Below are positions 1-8,085 of a DNA stretch of 27,227 nucleotides, piece by piece (position 1 is the stretch's first letter; the number at the start of each line of letters is the position of its first letter). A program made the position numbers and the translations under genes. Source of the stretch: JBHJGU01 sp050331475. Its GTDB lineage: Bacteria; Pseudomonadota; Alphaproteobacteria; Caulobacterales; Maricaulaceae. The notes under the pieces are model-generated. The model was not told the origin of the DNA. It saw nothing but the letters and a program-made list of their open reading frames with translations, and searched no databases. Location of the stretch: contig JBHJGU010000079.1 in the NCBI GenBank assembly GCA_050331475.1, positions 1 to 27,227 of the forward strand. The letters run 5' to 3'.

Positions 1-108
1 ACCGCGCCCCCCCCCCCCGCCCCCCCCCGCGTGGCCCCCCCCCAAAACCCCCCCGGCGGCCGCCCCCCCCCCCGCCACTACTCGCAACTGAGAGATACTC
101 CTGGCGAA
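1..108. other. C-rich low-complexity edge, likely assembly artefact
   Basis: The first 75 or so bases are almost entirely runs of 7 to 13 C with a few interruptions. They directly follow, in minus-strand direction, about 30 ordinary bases after the stop codon of the acidic protein gene. Read on the minus strand they are long G runs at the very edge of the sequence. That is what poly-G read tails from two-colour Illumina chemistry look like when assembled into a contig end. A real G-quadruplex-forming stretch is possible but less likely. Confidence 0.6.
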
Positions 109-2280
109 CTAGCCTTCGGAGCCGAAGATGTCGGCCGCCAACACAGGCAGCTGGTCGCCGTCGATCGCCGTGCCCGACTGACCCACTTCCGGGAAGGCTT
201 GGATGACCGAACCGGTCAGTTCCGTGGTCGACACCAACTCACCCGCTTCGTTCGTGGTGAACAGCAGAGCGGACATATCGCACTCTTCGGAGTCGATGAA
301 GGCGGTCAAAGTCGCCCGCGAACCCAGCTGGTCGCCGAAGATGATGTCTTCGCCGGACTGAGCTTTCAGGAACTCTTCGATCACCGCGCCTTGGATTTCC
401 AAGGTGCCGCCGACCGTCGCACCGTCCGGCGCGCCGATCAGCTGGCCGTCGTCGTTAAACGCGCCCGCTTGACCGTCGGTCAGGAACGAACCCGGCAGAG
501 CGGCTTCGAACAGTTCCGGTGAGAATTGGAACGGACCAATCACATCGGGGAAGTCCACGACATTACCCGAGCCCGGAGGCACTTCGGCGGTGTCGGTGTC
601 CGGCGTCAGCTGCAGGAACAGCTCAGCGTCGGTGCTCGTCAGGTTCCGGAAGCGGAACAGCGAGTCGAAGCCGTTCGCTTGGGCGAACACGCCGGCGAAG
701 AAGCCCAACTCGACCGCGCACGCTTCGATAGCGATCGGACCCAAGGCGATGTCGAACGCTTCGAGACCGAAGTCGTTATCAGCAGCCGGAGAGGCGCCAA
801 TATTGAAGAAGTCGAGCGAGACAAACGCTTCGAGCGCAGACGGCACGATGATCGTGTCGCCGTCGACAGTCACGTCAACCTCAACTTCATTGAACGGATC
901 AAACAGGTCCAAACCGCCGGCGACAACACCGCCATCGTTCAGATCGAAGAACAAGAAGCCATCCCCGATATCTTCAGCGTCGTCCACGTCGATAGACACG
1001 GACACACCACCACCGGAGAAGGTCACGGTCTCAACCGCTTCCGGCAAACCCGCAATCGCGACCCCCACGGCGCTGAACTGAACCAGATCGGAGGTCGCCA
1101 GACCCAATTCGAAGGGGATGCCACCTTCCGGCGTGGAACCGAAACCAGTGACCGGAGCGCCGGTATTATCGGCAATGTAGAACTCACCAATATTATCGAT
1201 GAAACCGGTGTCGAACAGCAGCTGCCCGGACTCGGTCGAAATCTCCGCCGCTTCCGCATCCGACTCCGCCGGACCGATCACGTCGACGATTTCGACCAAG
1301 GCGTTAGAGCCGGTGGCGAGAACCGTGATGCCATTGTCGACCGGCTCGTCCGTATCAGCCAACAGAACCAAATCTGCAGACGGGGTAACGATGTCGTCGG
1401 TCGACTGGTTCGGCTCGAAGCTAAGCACGACGCCCACGCCTTCCAGCGAGCTGAGCAGCAAAACATCGCTCGCCGCCGGGGCTAGACCAAACGGCGCCTG
1501 ACATTCTTCAGCATTTTCCAAAACGAAGGTCGCTTCGGTGGTGCCGGCAAGGCCGCCAGAGAGCAAAACAAAGTTCGAGTCGACGTCGTCGCCGCAATCC
1601 GCATCATCAAGCGAATCCGGCAAGCCGTCATTATCGCCGGTGAAGAACGGACGGTTATCGAAGAAGAACGAGTCGTCTGCAACGATCGCACCGGCCAGTT
1701 CGGCCGAAAACTCGACCATGAACAACGTTTCGGTGTCGATGAACGAGCTGTCGGGGAACAGAGCCAGGCCTTCGCCTTCGTCGCTCTGGATGTCCAACTC
1801 GCCGAGCAGGATGTCCACATCACCGTCGCCGACAAAGTTCTCAGCGGCGAAATCGGTCGTGTCGAGCGACGACACCGTCAAGATGTTCGGGTTAAAATCG
1901 CTCGGCGTGCAGACGTCGCTCTCGCTGACAACCGCAAAGATGTCTGAAAACGCCAACATATCACCGTCCGCGATTTCAAAGGGAAGCTCACCCTCTTCGC
2001 AGATCGAGGAGAGCAGGGTGGCGGAAAACACAGACGGAGTGTCTTCAATAAGATCGGCAGCCGTTTCTTCGACGACAAAATCGAAGGGGCTCGGATCAAA
2101 GCCTTGAAGATTGTCGACCGAGACCAGATCCGAAGGACCGTTCTCCGTAGGACCGTTCGCTAAAAGGAACTCGATAACGTCAAACGGCCCGTCAAAGGCC
2201 GCGCCGGACAGCTGCCCCGCACCGGCGACGCCGGTCAATGCGGCGGCGGAGGCGCCCAAAAGCAGATTGCGCAGTTTCAT
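109..2280 (-). CDS. Large acidic secreted protein, function unknown
   Basis: This 723-residue protein starts at the ATG of MKLRNLLLGASAAALTG, which begins a classical Sec signal peptide. A longer in-frame start (to 2349) was not used, because the sequence GAGAGAGGG lies about 6 bases before this ATG. The mature chain is extremely acidic: I count one lysine and four arginines in about 700 residues, against very many Asp and Glu. It has six cysteines and is rich in Gly, Phe, Leu and Val, suggesting an all-beta extracellular protein. No enzyme motif is recognisable. A promoter and a roughly 80-base leader precede it, and it stands alone downstream of the T2SS terminator. It could be an abundant surface or S-layer-like protein, or a substrate of the neighbouring secretion system; both are inference. 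Confidence 0.8.
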   Translation of the reverse strand: MKLRNLLLGASAAALTGVAGAGQLSGAAFDGPFDVIEFLLANGPTENGPSDLVSVDNLQGFDPSPFDFVVEETAADLIEDTPSVFSATLLSSICEEGELPFEIADGDMLAFSDIFAVVSESDVCTPSDFNPNILTVSSLDTTDFAAENFVGDGDVDILLGELDIQSDEGEGLALFPDSSFIDTETLFMVEFSAELAGAIVADDSFFFDNRPFFTGDNDGLPDSLDDADCGDDVDSNFVLLSGGLAGTTEATFVLENAEECQAPFGLAPAASDVLLLSSLEGVGVVLSFEPNQSTDDIVTPSADLVLLADTDEPVDNGITVLATGSNALVEIVDVIGPAESDAEAAEISTESGQLLFDTGFIDNIGEFYIADNTGAPVTGFGSTPEGGIPFELGLATSDLVQFSAVGVAIAGLPEAVETVTFSGGGVSVSIDVDDAEDIGDGFLFFDLNDGGVVAGGLDLFDPFNEVEVDVTVDGDTIIVPSALEAFVSLDFFNIGASPAADNDFGLEAFDIALGPIAIEACAVELGFFAGVFAQANGFDSLFRFRNLTSTDAELFLQLTPDTDTAEVPPGSGNVVDFPDVIGPFQFSPELFEAALPGSFLTDGQAGAFNDDGQLIGAPDGATVGGTLEIQGAVIEEFLKAQSGEDIIFGDQLGSRATLTAFIDSEECDMSALLFTTNEAGELVSTTELTGSVIQAFPEVGQSGTAIDGDQLPVLAADIFGSEG

Positions 2281-2366
2281 TGTAAACCCTCTCTCAGTGC
2301 GATTCGGGTGATCAGCCAGGTTGGCGCCGCCGTGGACGTGTCCCCCCAACGCGCAACGCCACCGGC

Positions 2367-2395
2367 AATAAAGTCGCGCTCGCCCGCGTCGTCAA
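2367..2395 (-). promoter_or_regulatory. Candidate sigma-70 promoter of the acidic protein gene
   Basis: On the minus strand a TTGACG box (2390-2395) is followed after exactly 17 bases by TTTATT (2367-2372). Transcription would begin near 2360, giving a leader of about 80 bases before the start codon at 2280. The -35 box is close to consensus and the spacing is ideal. Confidence 0.55.
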
Positions 2396-2575
2396 GCGAA
2401 ACCTTCCGTGCCTGCCGGAAACGGGGGCGCCGTGGCGCCTGAGACGCGGTTTAAACCCGAAATCGGCGTTAATCTGTTGGATAAGTCGATCGGATTTAAC
2501 GTCGCGTTGTCTTTAAGCCACGCTGATTGACGCGAATCAGTCCCAGTCCGCGGTGACCTAAGCCCGAAAATGCGA

Positions 2576-2606
2576 AGGGCCGCCTTCCACAAGGAAAGAC
2601 GGCCCT
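2576..2606 (-). terminator. Hairpin terminator after gspI
   Basis: An inverted repeat AGGGCCG(C/T)CTT..CC pairs across a 4-5-base loop, with one mismatch and one bulge. On the minus strand it is followed by TTCGCATTTTCGG, a modest T-rich tail. It lies about 80 bases after the gspI stop codon and so probably ends the gspD-gspO-gspI transcript. The stem could also fold on the plus strand, but there is no T tract on that side. Confidence 0.6.
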
Positions 2607-2687
2607 GCAACATTGAGACCTGGCTGGCCGGGAGCTTCCACACTGAAACTCACGCAATCTGACTATACCCTTGACGCGGCCGGGCGC

Positions 2688-3134
2688 CTAGGGGCGAAAA
2701 CTGGGATTCGCGACAAGCTCGTCGCGAAGCGCGCCCAACCGCCAACCGGTTTTCCGCACGGTAAGGGTTTCAAGGGGGGCGCCGGGCGCGTCGATCGTGA
2801 AAACCACTTGATAGTATTGCACGTCCCACCCGCCGGGCCGGGGCGTTTCGCGGGCCTGGGCCAACACTTGGGACCGCCAGGTCACAGCCGTTTGACCCAG
2901 CAGAAATTGTCCCTGCGGCGTGACCCCGGGGTTAAGCGCTCGCGCAAACGCCACCACATTGGCGCGCGCGGCGGCGGCCGCGTCGATTTCCGCCAATCGC
3001 ACAGCGGCGCGCAAATTACTCGCCTGCAAAGCGTAGAGTGGAATCAGGGCGTCGGCGAGCAACGCCATGGCCGCAATCGCCTCGAGCAAAGTGAACCCGG
3101 CCTGATCCGCGCGCCCCGCGCCCGCGGCCGTCAT
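2688..3134 (-). CDS. gspI: Type II secretion pseudopilin GspI
   Basis: This 148-residue minor pseudopilin of the T2SS periplasmic pseudopilus has a short basic leader followed by a type IV prepilin site. Cleavage is expected between Gly and Phe in QAG/FTLLEAIAAMALLADALI, leaving the conserved Glu at +5 and a hydrophobic helix. The downstream pattern (GVTPQGQF, then TAVTWRSQV) fits GspI. The start was set at the ATG overlapping the prepilin-peptidase stop codon (shared ATGA, 3131-3134). The longer open frame to 3317 is rejected because a prepilin leader must be short. It is co-transcribed with gspD and the peptidase that would process it, and a terminator follows. Confidence 0.85.
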   Translation of the reverse strand: MTAAGAGRADQAGFTLLEAIAAMALLADALIPLYALQASNLRAAVRLAEIDAAAAARANVVAFARALNPGVTPQGQFLLGQTAVTWRSQVLAQARETPRPGGWDVQYYQVVFTIDAPGAPLETLTVRKTGWRLGALRDELVANPSFRP

Positions 3135-3742
3135 GTCCGCGCCCAAACACGCGCCAACGCAAACACCGCCAACGCGCCGGCCAGCGCCGGTCCAAACGGC
3201 AAAGGCGCGCTTGCGTCGGGCGCTTGACGATGGCGCGCGGCGATGAGCCCCGCGGCCGCAACCGCCAAGGCGCACGCGGTCATGAGATACAAGCCAAACC
3301 CGCTCGCCCCCGTCCATAATCCCGCCGCGCCGGCGTATTTCACATCACCCAGGCCTAAACCCTCCCGCCCGCGCCACGCTTTATATCCTGCGCGCACCAC
3401 AAAAAAGCTGATCAGCCCGAGAGCGCCTCCCAAACCAGCGTCGAGCGGCGCAGCGCCCAGATCCCGGGACGCCCAAACCGCGGCCGCCAGACCTAAGGCT
3501 GCGGTCAGCACCGTCACGGCATCGGGCAGAATCATCAGCCGCCGATCCGCGTCGGTGGAGGCGGCGGCCAGCGCCCAGAGCAGCGCAAGCCCGCTCGCCG
3601 CAAGCGCGCCCACACCGAGAGCGCCGGCCAAAACGCCGACGGTTAGGGGCGGGGTTAGGAACAGGACGATGTCGCGGCGCCGTGCTTCGGCCAAGGGCGT
3701 TTCATCGGCATAGGGCATGGGCCTAAGCGCGAACAAAACCAC
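3131..3742 (-). CDS. gspO: Type IV prepilin peptidase (GspO-like, short form)
   Basis: This is an inner-membrane aspartyl protease that cleaves prepilin leaders. Both catalytic aspartate motifs are visible: DADRRLMILPD and GLGLGDVKYAGA, where the Asp before Val-Lys is the second catalytic residue. The rest is hydrophobic helices. The 203-residue product lacks the long N-terminal methyltransferase region with paired CxxC zinc cysteines found in classical GspO/PilD, so it may cleave without methylating. The start is uncertain: I use GTG at 3742, which follows gspD by 44 bases, but an ATG at 3718 is possible. An additional hydrophobic stretch continues in frame upstream of 3742 without an ATG, GTG or TTG codon. 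The 3' end overlaps the gspI start by four bases. Confidence 0.85.
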   Translation of the reverse strand: MVLFALRPMPYADETPLAEARRRDIVLFLTPPLTVGVLAGALGVGALAASGLALLWALAAASTDADRRLMILPDAVTVLTAALGLAAAVWASRDLGAAPLDAGLGGALGLISFFVVRAGYKAWRGREGLGLGDVKYAGAAGLWTGASGFGLYLMTACALAVAAAGLIAARHRQAPDASAPLPFGPALAGALAVFALARVWART

Positions 3743-3786
3743 GCCTGCGGCCGCGCCGCTGGCGGCGGCGATCAGGCCCGCGGGAT

Positions 3787-5988
3787 TCAGTCCTCCGCCC
3801 CCGCGGCTTGTCCGCCCCCCTCCGGCGGCAGCCGACGCAAGGTCGGGAAGGTGTCCTCCACATCGGGAATGCCGGAGGGGATCGGGAACGGCTCAGCGTC
3901 GTCATAAAGATTGATGCGATCGATCAGTGTCCGGGTGAAGGTGTCGAACTCTTCGCGCGTATCTAAAATGTAGGGGGTGACGAACACCACCAATTCGCTG
4001 CGCGATTTGGTCTCCGTGTCGGTGCGGAACAACCGACCGAGCACGGGGATACTGCCCAAGCCCGGCACGCGGTTCGACCCGCGCGATACGGACTCAGAGA
4101 TCAACCCGCCCAGCACGGCGGTTTGACCATCTTGCAGGCTCAACGTGGTTTGGATCGTCCGATTGGTGATCTCCGGATTGACGATGGCGGGGTTCGGGTT
4201 TGGCTCCGCGCCGGACACCTCTTGGTTGATGACCAACTCGACCCGGTCCCCATGAACCCGCGGGGTAACGTTCAGCAAGACGCCCGTGCGTCGAAATTGC
4301 ACCGACTGGAGCACATTGTCGAACGCGCCGGGTCCACCGCCAAGGTCGGTGGCCGCCTGGCCCGTGACCACGGGAACGTCCGATCCCACTTGGATAAATG
4401 CGTTTTGGGCGGATCGCGTCACGATGCGCGGATTAGACAAGACGTTGATTTTGCTTCGGGTGGCCAGCGCGTTGAGCGCCAATTGCACATCGCCCCGGCT
4501 CAAGACAAGCCCTAATCCGCCCCCCCCCAGGCCCAGCCCGCCTAAGGTCCCGAAAGTGGCGGTGGTGTTCCCGCCCGCGTCGCCGAGAATCGCCTCAAAG
4601 CCCAACTCGCTTTCCCCCGATAGGGTGACGTCGACAACGGTCAGCTCGATAAGCACTTCTTTGGGCGCGCGGTCCAGTCGCTCCAAGAGCGGCAACACGG
4701 CGGCGTACTCGTTCGCCGTGCCCCGAAAAATCAACTGGTTGGCGTTCTCGTCAACGATGAAGGGTCCCGCAACTGACGTCCCGCCCCCGCCTTGCACGCC
4801 CGGATTAATCCCGCCCACGGCGACATTCACCCCCACCCCGTCGACGAAATCGCCCACGCCCGCGGGATCGCCCGCCAGCCCGGCCGCAGAGCCGGTGATC
4901 GCCGCGCCCGCCAGGGAGGCCAATTCTCCGGCCACCATGTTTCGCGCGACATAAAAGAACAAGCGTTCCTCTCGGCCGCGCGAGGCGGGGGTGTCAAGCT
5001 CTCGGACCCAATAGACGACCCGATCAATCAAGGCTTCGTCATCGGCGAAGGCCATCAGCGTATTGATTTGGTCGAACGCGAGCATGGTCAACGCCCGACT
5101 GGTCGACGAGGTGGAACGCACCTCATATCCCTCGGCGCTGAGCAGTTCGATCAAGGAGCTGCGCAATTCATCCACCTCCCAAAACACCGGCCGAATGCGC
5201 GCGCCGGGGCGACCGGCGAACCGAGCGGTGTCGAAGGTGTCTAGGAGGTCGAGCGCTTGGGTGACGTCTTCGCGGGTTCCGATCAGCAGCACCGAATTGC
5301 TTGCGGGCAAGGTGCGCAAATTGGTGCGTGGGGTAAAAATTTTCAGGAACTCTTGCACTTCGTTCGGTGTGCTCGCGCGAAGCGCACGGCGCACCGCAAT
5401 AGGGCGCAAATCCGCCGGCGTGGCGGGATCAGCACGACCTTCGATAAAGCTTGGCGCTTCATTCAAATAGGCTTCGCGGGCGACGACGCGATAAAGCCCC
5501 TCGGTCTCAAAAATCGAAACGCCGTAGGCTTCCAGAGTGGCTTGGACCAGGCTGAAAAATTCCTGCGGCGAAATTGGATCGGGCGCACGCATGGTGACCA
5601 GTTCGCGCCGGTTCGCCACATCGGTGTCGATTTCAAACGGCAAGCCCAGCAATTCGCCCAGAGTCGCGTTCACGAAGCTCGCCAAATTCATGTTCTCGAA
5701 CGCGCCGGAGACCGACTCACCGGTGATCGGCGGCGGGTTCGCCAGGGCGCCGCGTTGGAGTTGGATGCGCGCGCTTGGCTGCCCTGGGGTGCGCACGATC
5801 TGGGTCTCCAGCCGATTGTCAGTGGGTTCGGCGCGTTCGTTAATGATTTCGCGGCGCGGCTCACTCACGTCTTGGAGCACCGACCCCGCAGCCAACCGAC
5901 CCCGCGCTTCTGGCTCGCTGGGGCTGGCGCAGCCGCCCAGGGCCGCCAGCGCGACCACGGCTAGGGCGCGAAACACTTGTGCAGACAT
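3787..5988 (-). CDS. gspD: Type II secretion outer-membrane secretin GspD
   Basis: This 733-residue secretin forms the multimeric outer-membrane channel of the T2SS. The chosen ATG gives a lipoprotein signal peptide with lipobox LGGC (Cys20), consistent with a lipidated secretin. After a low-complexity linker come an N0 domain (about residues 85-170), N1 to N3 repeats (about 195-450, with TLPASNSVLLIGT in N1) and the C-terminal secretin barrel. The signature VPGLGSIPVLGRLFR and the following SELVVFVTPYIL are clear. A glycine-rich loop lies in N3. An earlier in-frame start at 6042 would place 18 residues before the signal peptide and was rejected. The gene leads a tight gspD-gspO-gspI group and is divergent from the sulfotransferase gene at 6151. 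Confidence 0.95.
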   Translation of the reverse strand: MSAQVFRALAVVALAALGGCASPSEPEARGRLAAGSVLQDVSEPRREIINERAEPTDNRLETQIVRTPGQPSARIQLQRGALANPPPITGESVSGAFENMNLASFVNATLGELLGLPFEIDTDVANRRELVTMRAPDPISPQEFFSLVQATLEAYGVSIFETEGLYRVVAREAYLNEAPSFIEGRADPATPADLRPIAVRRALRASTPNEVQEFLKIFTPRTNLRTLPASNSVLLIGTREDVTQALDLLDTFDTARFAGRPGARIRPVFWEVDELRSSLIELLSAEGYEVRSTSSTSRALTMLAFDQINTLMAFADDEALIDRVVYWVRELDTPASRGREERLFFYVARNMVAGELASLAGAAITGSAAGLAGDPAGVGDFVDGVGVNVAVGGINPGVQGGGGTSVAGPFIVDENANQLIFRGTANEYAAVLPLLERLDRAPKEVLIELTVVDVTLSGESELGFEAILGDAGGNTTATFGTLGGLGLGGGGLGLVLSRGDVQLALNALATRSKINVLSNPRIVTRSAQNAFIQVGSDVPVVTGQAATDLGGGPGAFDNVLQSVQFRRTGVLLNVTPRVHGDRVELVINQEVSGAEPNPNPAIVNPEITNRTIQTTLSLQDGQTAVLGGLISESVSRGSNRVPGLGSIPVLGRLFRTDTETKSRSELVVFVTPYILDTREEFDTFTRTLIDRINLYDDAEPFPIPSGIPDVEDTFPTLRRLPPEGGGQAAGAED

Positions 5989-6150
5989 ACCTGTCCGAGG
6001 CTCCTGATCGTAGACGGTTCGCCCTCGCCAAACCGCGGTCATAGCGAGCGCGACGGTCCGCGAAAAGGGGCATGGGCGCCGAAGTTGGCCCAGCGGCGCG
6101 GAACGAAACGATTGACGCGCCGGACACGGCGCTGCAAAGCCCGTCTAATC

Positions 6151-8085
6151 ATGACCGGTTTCGTCGATCCCGCGCCCGCAGACACCGTCGAACTCGCCCG
6201 CAGCGCGCCGCAGTTTTTCTGTCTCGCCGCCCCGCTGCCCGGCGAAGGGTTTGACCTTCGCCTTAGGGGCGATCCAGAGCGGGCCCGCATTCGCCTCGGG
6301 TCGAGCGCGGGCGCGCTCTTGGAGATTGATCTCGATCGCACGGAGGACCGACTGAGCCTTGAGGGCATTGGCGCTAACGGATGGGGCCGCTTAGGCGGGG
6401 GACGCATCCCGCATGGGGTGGAGCGCCTGGACATCATCGCTGCGGAAAAACGGGTCCTTGTTCGCGTCAATGGTCAGGCGGTCGCCGGAGCCGAGGTGAA
6501 TTTCGCCTGGTCCCGCGTGATTTCTGTCGCCGCAGACGCCGCCTGGAGCCGAATTGAGCCGACGCGGTTGGCGCCGCGCGCAGCCATGGCCGCGCGCGCG
6601 GTTCGCCATGACCTCGACGTGCAAACCGGCGACGAGACGGGCCGGGAGGATTGGACGGTCTGCGCCGATCCAACGGATCTCACCCCCCTTCAAGCCGAGT
6701 TGCGCGCCGGGCGCCGCGTCGTGGGCGTCCTAACCCACCCCCGTTTGGCGCGAGAACTGGCGATGGCCTGCGAGCCGGAAATCGCGTCCGGACGCGTCGT
6801 CGTCTACAATGCGCGTCTCGGTCCTGCGCTTGGCTGGGGCGCGACTAGCGTTGAGCCGCCCGACGGCGCCGTGGTTCGACGTCTGCCCCTTCGCATCGTG
6901 ACGCTCGACGCGCTGAACCACGCCCATGGGCGCATTTTCGCGGTCTGCGCCCCCGCCGATATGCTGGCCACCATCATGCCCGAAAGCGCGATCAGACCTG
7001 AGCGGCTGGTGTTCACCGCCCCGTGCCCAGCCGACGACCCGCAACTCGCAACCCTCATCGCAGCCGGCTACGCCCGGCGCGGCGTCACCATGGCGGATGA
7101 GGGCGAGGCGCCGAGCCTCGTTGACGGGCTTGCGCGCGACGACGATACGGCGACGACGCCGTCGACTGAGCGGCGCCGTAGGGCGGCTCTCACCGCTCAC
7201 GCGCGCGCCGATTTGCCGGACCCGCGCCCCGCGGCCGCGCACGGCGGCGCACAAAACCGACCGGTCGCCATCTTGGCGACAGGGCGATCGGGCACCACGG
7301 TCCTGCAACGTTATCTGAACTTGTCACCCGAGCTGACGATCTGGGGCGAGCATGACGGGTTCTTGCACGCTATCGCGTCGGCCTGGCGGCGCCTGGTCGA
7401 CCCGAAAAACCAAAATCGGTTCATGGAATACTCCCAAGATTTGATGGCGACGGTCATCGCAGGCGAGCCGGTCAAAGCTGAAGGCCGTTGGAGCACCGAG
7501 TGGTTCAACCCGTTGACCCCCACCCATGTCGGCGACGCGTTCCGAAACTTGATCTTAGACCTGTTCGCGAAGCCTTTGCCCGATAATGTTCGATGGGGCT
7601 TTAAAGAAATCCAATATAATCCGGAGACGTTTTCACTGCTACGCGCGTTATTCCCCGATATTTACGTGCTGTTTCCGATCCGCAACCCGTTTGACATTAT
7701 CGCCTCGAAGATCGCCGCCTTCGACCACGGTCAGATCGAAGCCGCCGATATTGACGGTTATGTGCAACACGGCTTGCGGTTTTTCGATCTGATCGATTTC
7801 GCTAAGGCCACGGAGACGGCCCACGCCTGTGTTTGGCTCAGCGAATTGCAGACCGATCCTCATCGGGTCATCAGTGATTTGACGCGGTTTCTCGACCTCG
7901 AACCCATCGCGCCGGAGAAGATCTCGTACATCGCGGATGCGCCACGGCGCGCAGCGACGGAGGTGGCCCCGATCGACCTTGACGATTTAAGCGTGCGATT
8001 GGAACACACCCGCGGCTGGTCGCAGCTCTGGTCGACCTACCAAACACGGTTGGCGGGCCGGGAAACCCTTCAGTTGGCGTCATGA
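6151..8085 (+). CDS. Multidomain sulfotransferase with possible galectin-like N-terminus
   Basis: The 644-residue product has a C-terminal sulfotransferase domain (about 370-640). The PAPS 5'-phosphosulfate loop is ATGRSGTTVLQRYL near 376-389, and the 3'-phosphate motif is FPIRNPFDIIASK near 508-520. It would transfer sulfate from PAPS to a glycan. Residues about 20-137 show a galectin-like order: GFDLRLRG strand, beta strands, GWG at 77-79, then a VLVRVNGQ strand near 102-109. The galectin HxNPR sugar-binding set is not visible. Residues 165-330 look like an alpha/beta domain I cannot identify. The ATG at 6151 was chosen because the upstream in-frame extension is Arg-rich and reads like non-coding sequence, though the RBS here is weak. 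Its stop overlaps the next sulfotransferase start (ATGA). Confidence 0.8.
   Translation: MTGFVDPAPADTVELARSAPQFFCLAAPLPGEGFDLRLRGDPERARIRLGSSAGALLEIDLDRTEDRLSLEGIGANGWGRLGGGRIPHGVERLDIIAAEKRVLVRVNGQAVAGAEVNFAWSRVISVAADAAWSRIEPTRLAPRAAMAARAVRHDLDVQTGDETGREDWTVCADPTDLTPLQAELRAGRRVVGVLTHPRLARELAMACEPEIASGRVVVYNARLGPALGWGATSVEPPDGAVVRRLPLRIVTLDALNHAHGRIFAVCAPADMLATIMPESAIRPERLVFTAPCPADDPQLATLIAAGYARRGVTMADEGEAPSLVDGLARDDDTATTPSTERRRRAALTAHARADLPDPRPAAAHGGAQNRPVAILATGRSGTTVLQRYLNLSPELTIWGEHDGFLHAIASAWRRLVDPKNQNRFMEYSQDLMATVIAGEPVKAEGRWSTEWFNPLTPTHVGDAFRNLILDLFAKPLPDNVRWGFKEIQYNPETFSLLRALFPDIYVLFPIRNPFDIIASKIAAFDHGQIEAADIDGYVQHGLRFFDLIDFAKATETAHACVWLSELQTDPHRVISDLTRFLDLEPIAPEKISYIADAPRRAATEVAPIDLDDLSVRLEHTRGWSQLWSTYQTRLAGRETLQLAS

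Larger units (their letters stand above)
2281..2687. other. Intergenic region between acidic protein gene and gspI
   Basis: This 407-base gap holds the promoter and leader of the acidic protein gene (2281-2395) and the hairpin terminator of the T2SS genes (2576-2606). Between them, about 2440-2520, is a more AT-rich stretch with several TTAA sequences. None is spaced as TTAA-N7-TTAA, so I do not call a CtrA site. I see no convincing small gene. Confidence 0.6.

Noticed and set aside
526..1485. 319-codon open frame on the plus strand
   Set aside because: It lies wholly antisense to the acidic secreted protein, has biased Arg/Asp/Glu composition typical of a shadow frame, and has no ribosome site or recognisable domain.
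2440..2520. Possible CtrA binding sites (TTAA pairs)
   Set aside because: Several TTAA sequences occur, but none has the 7-base spacing of the alphaproteobacterial CtrA motif.
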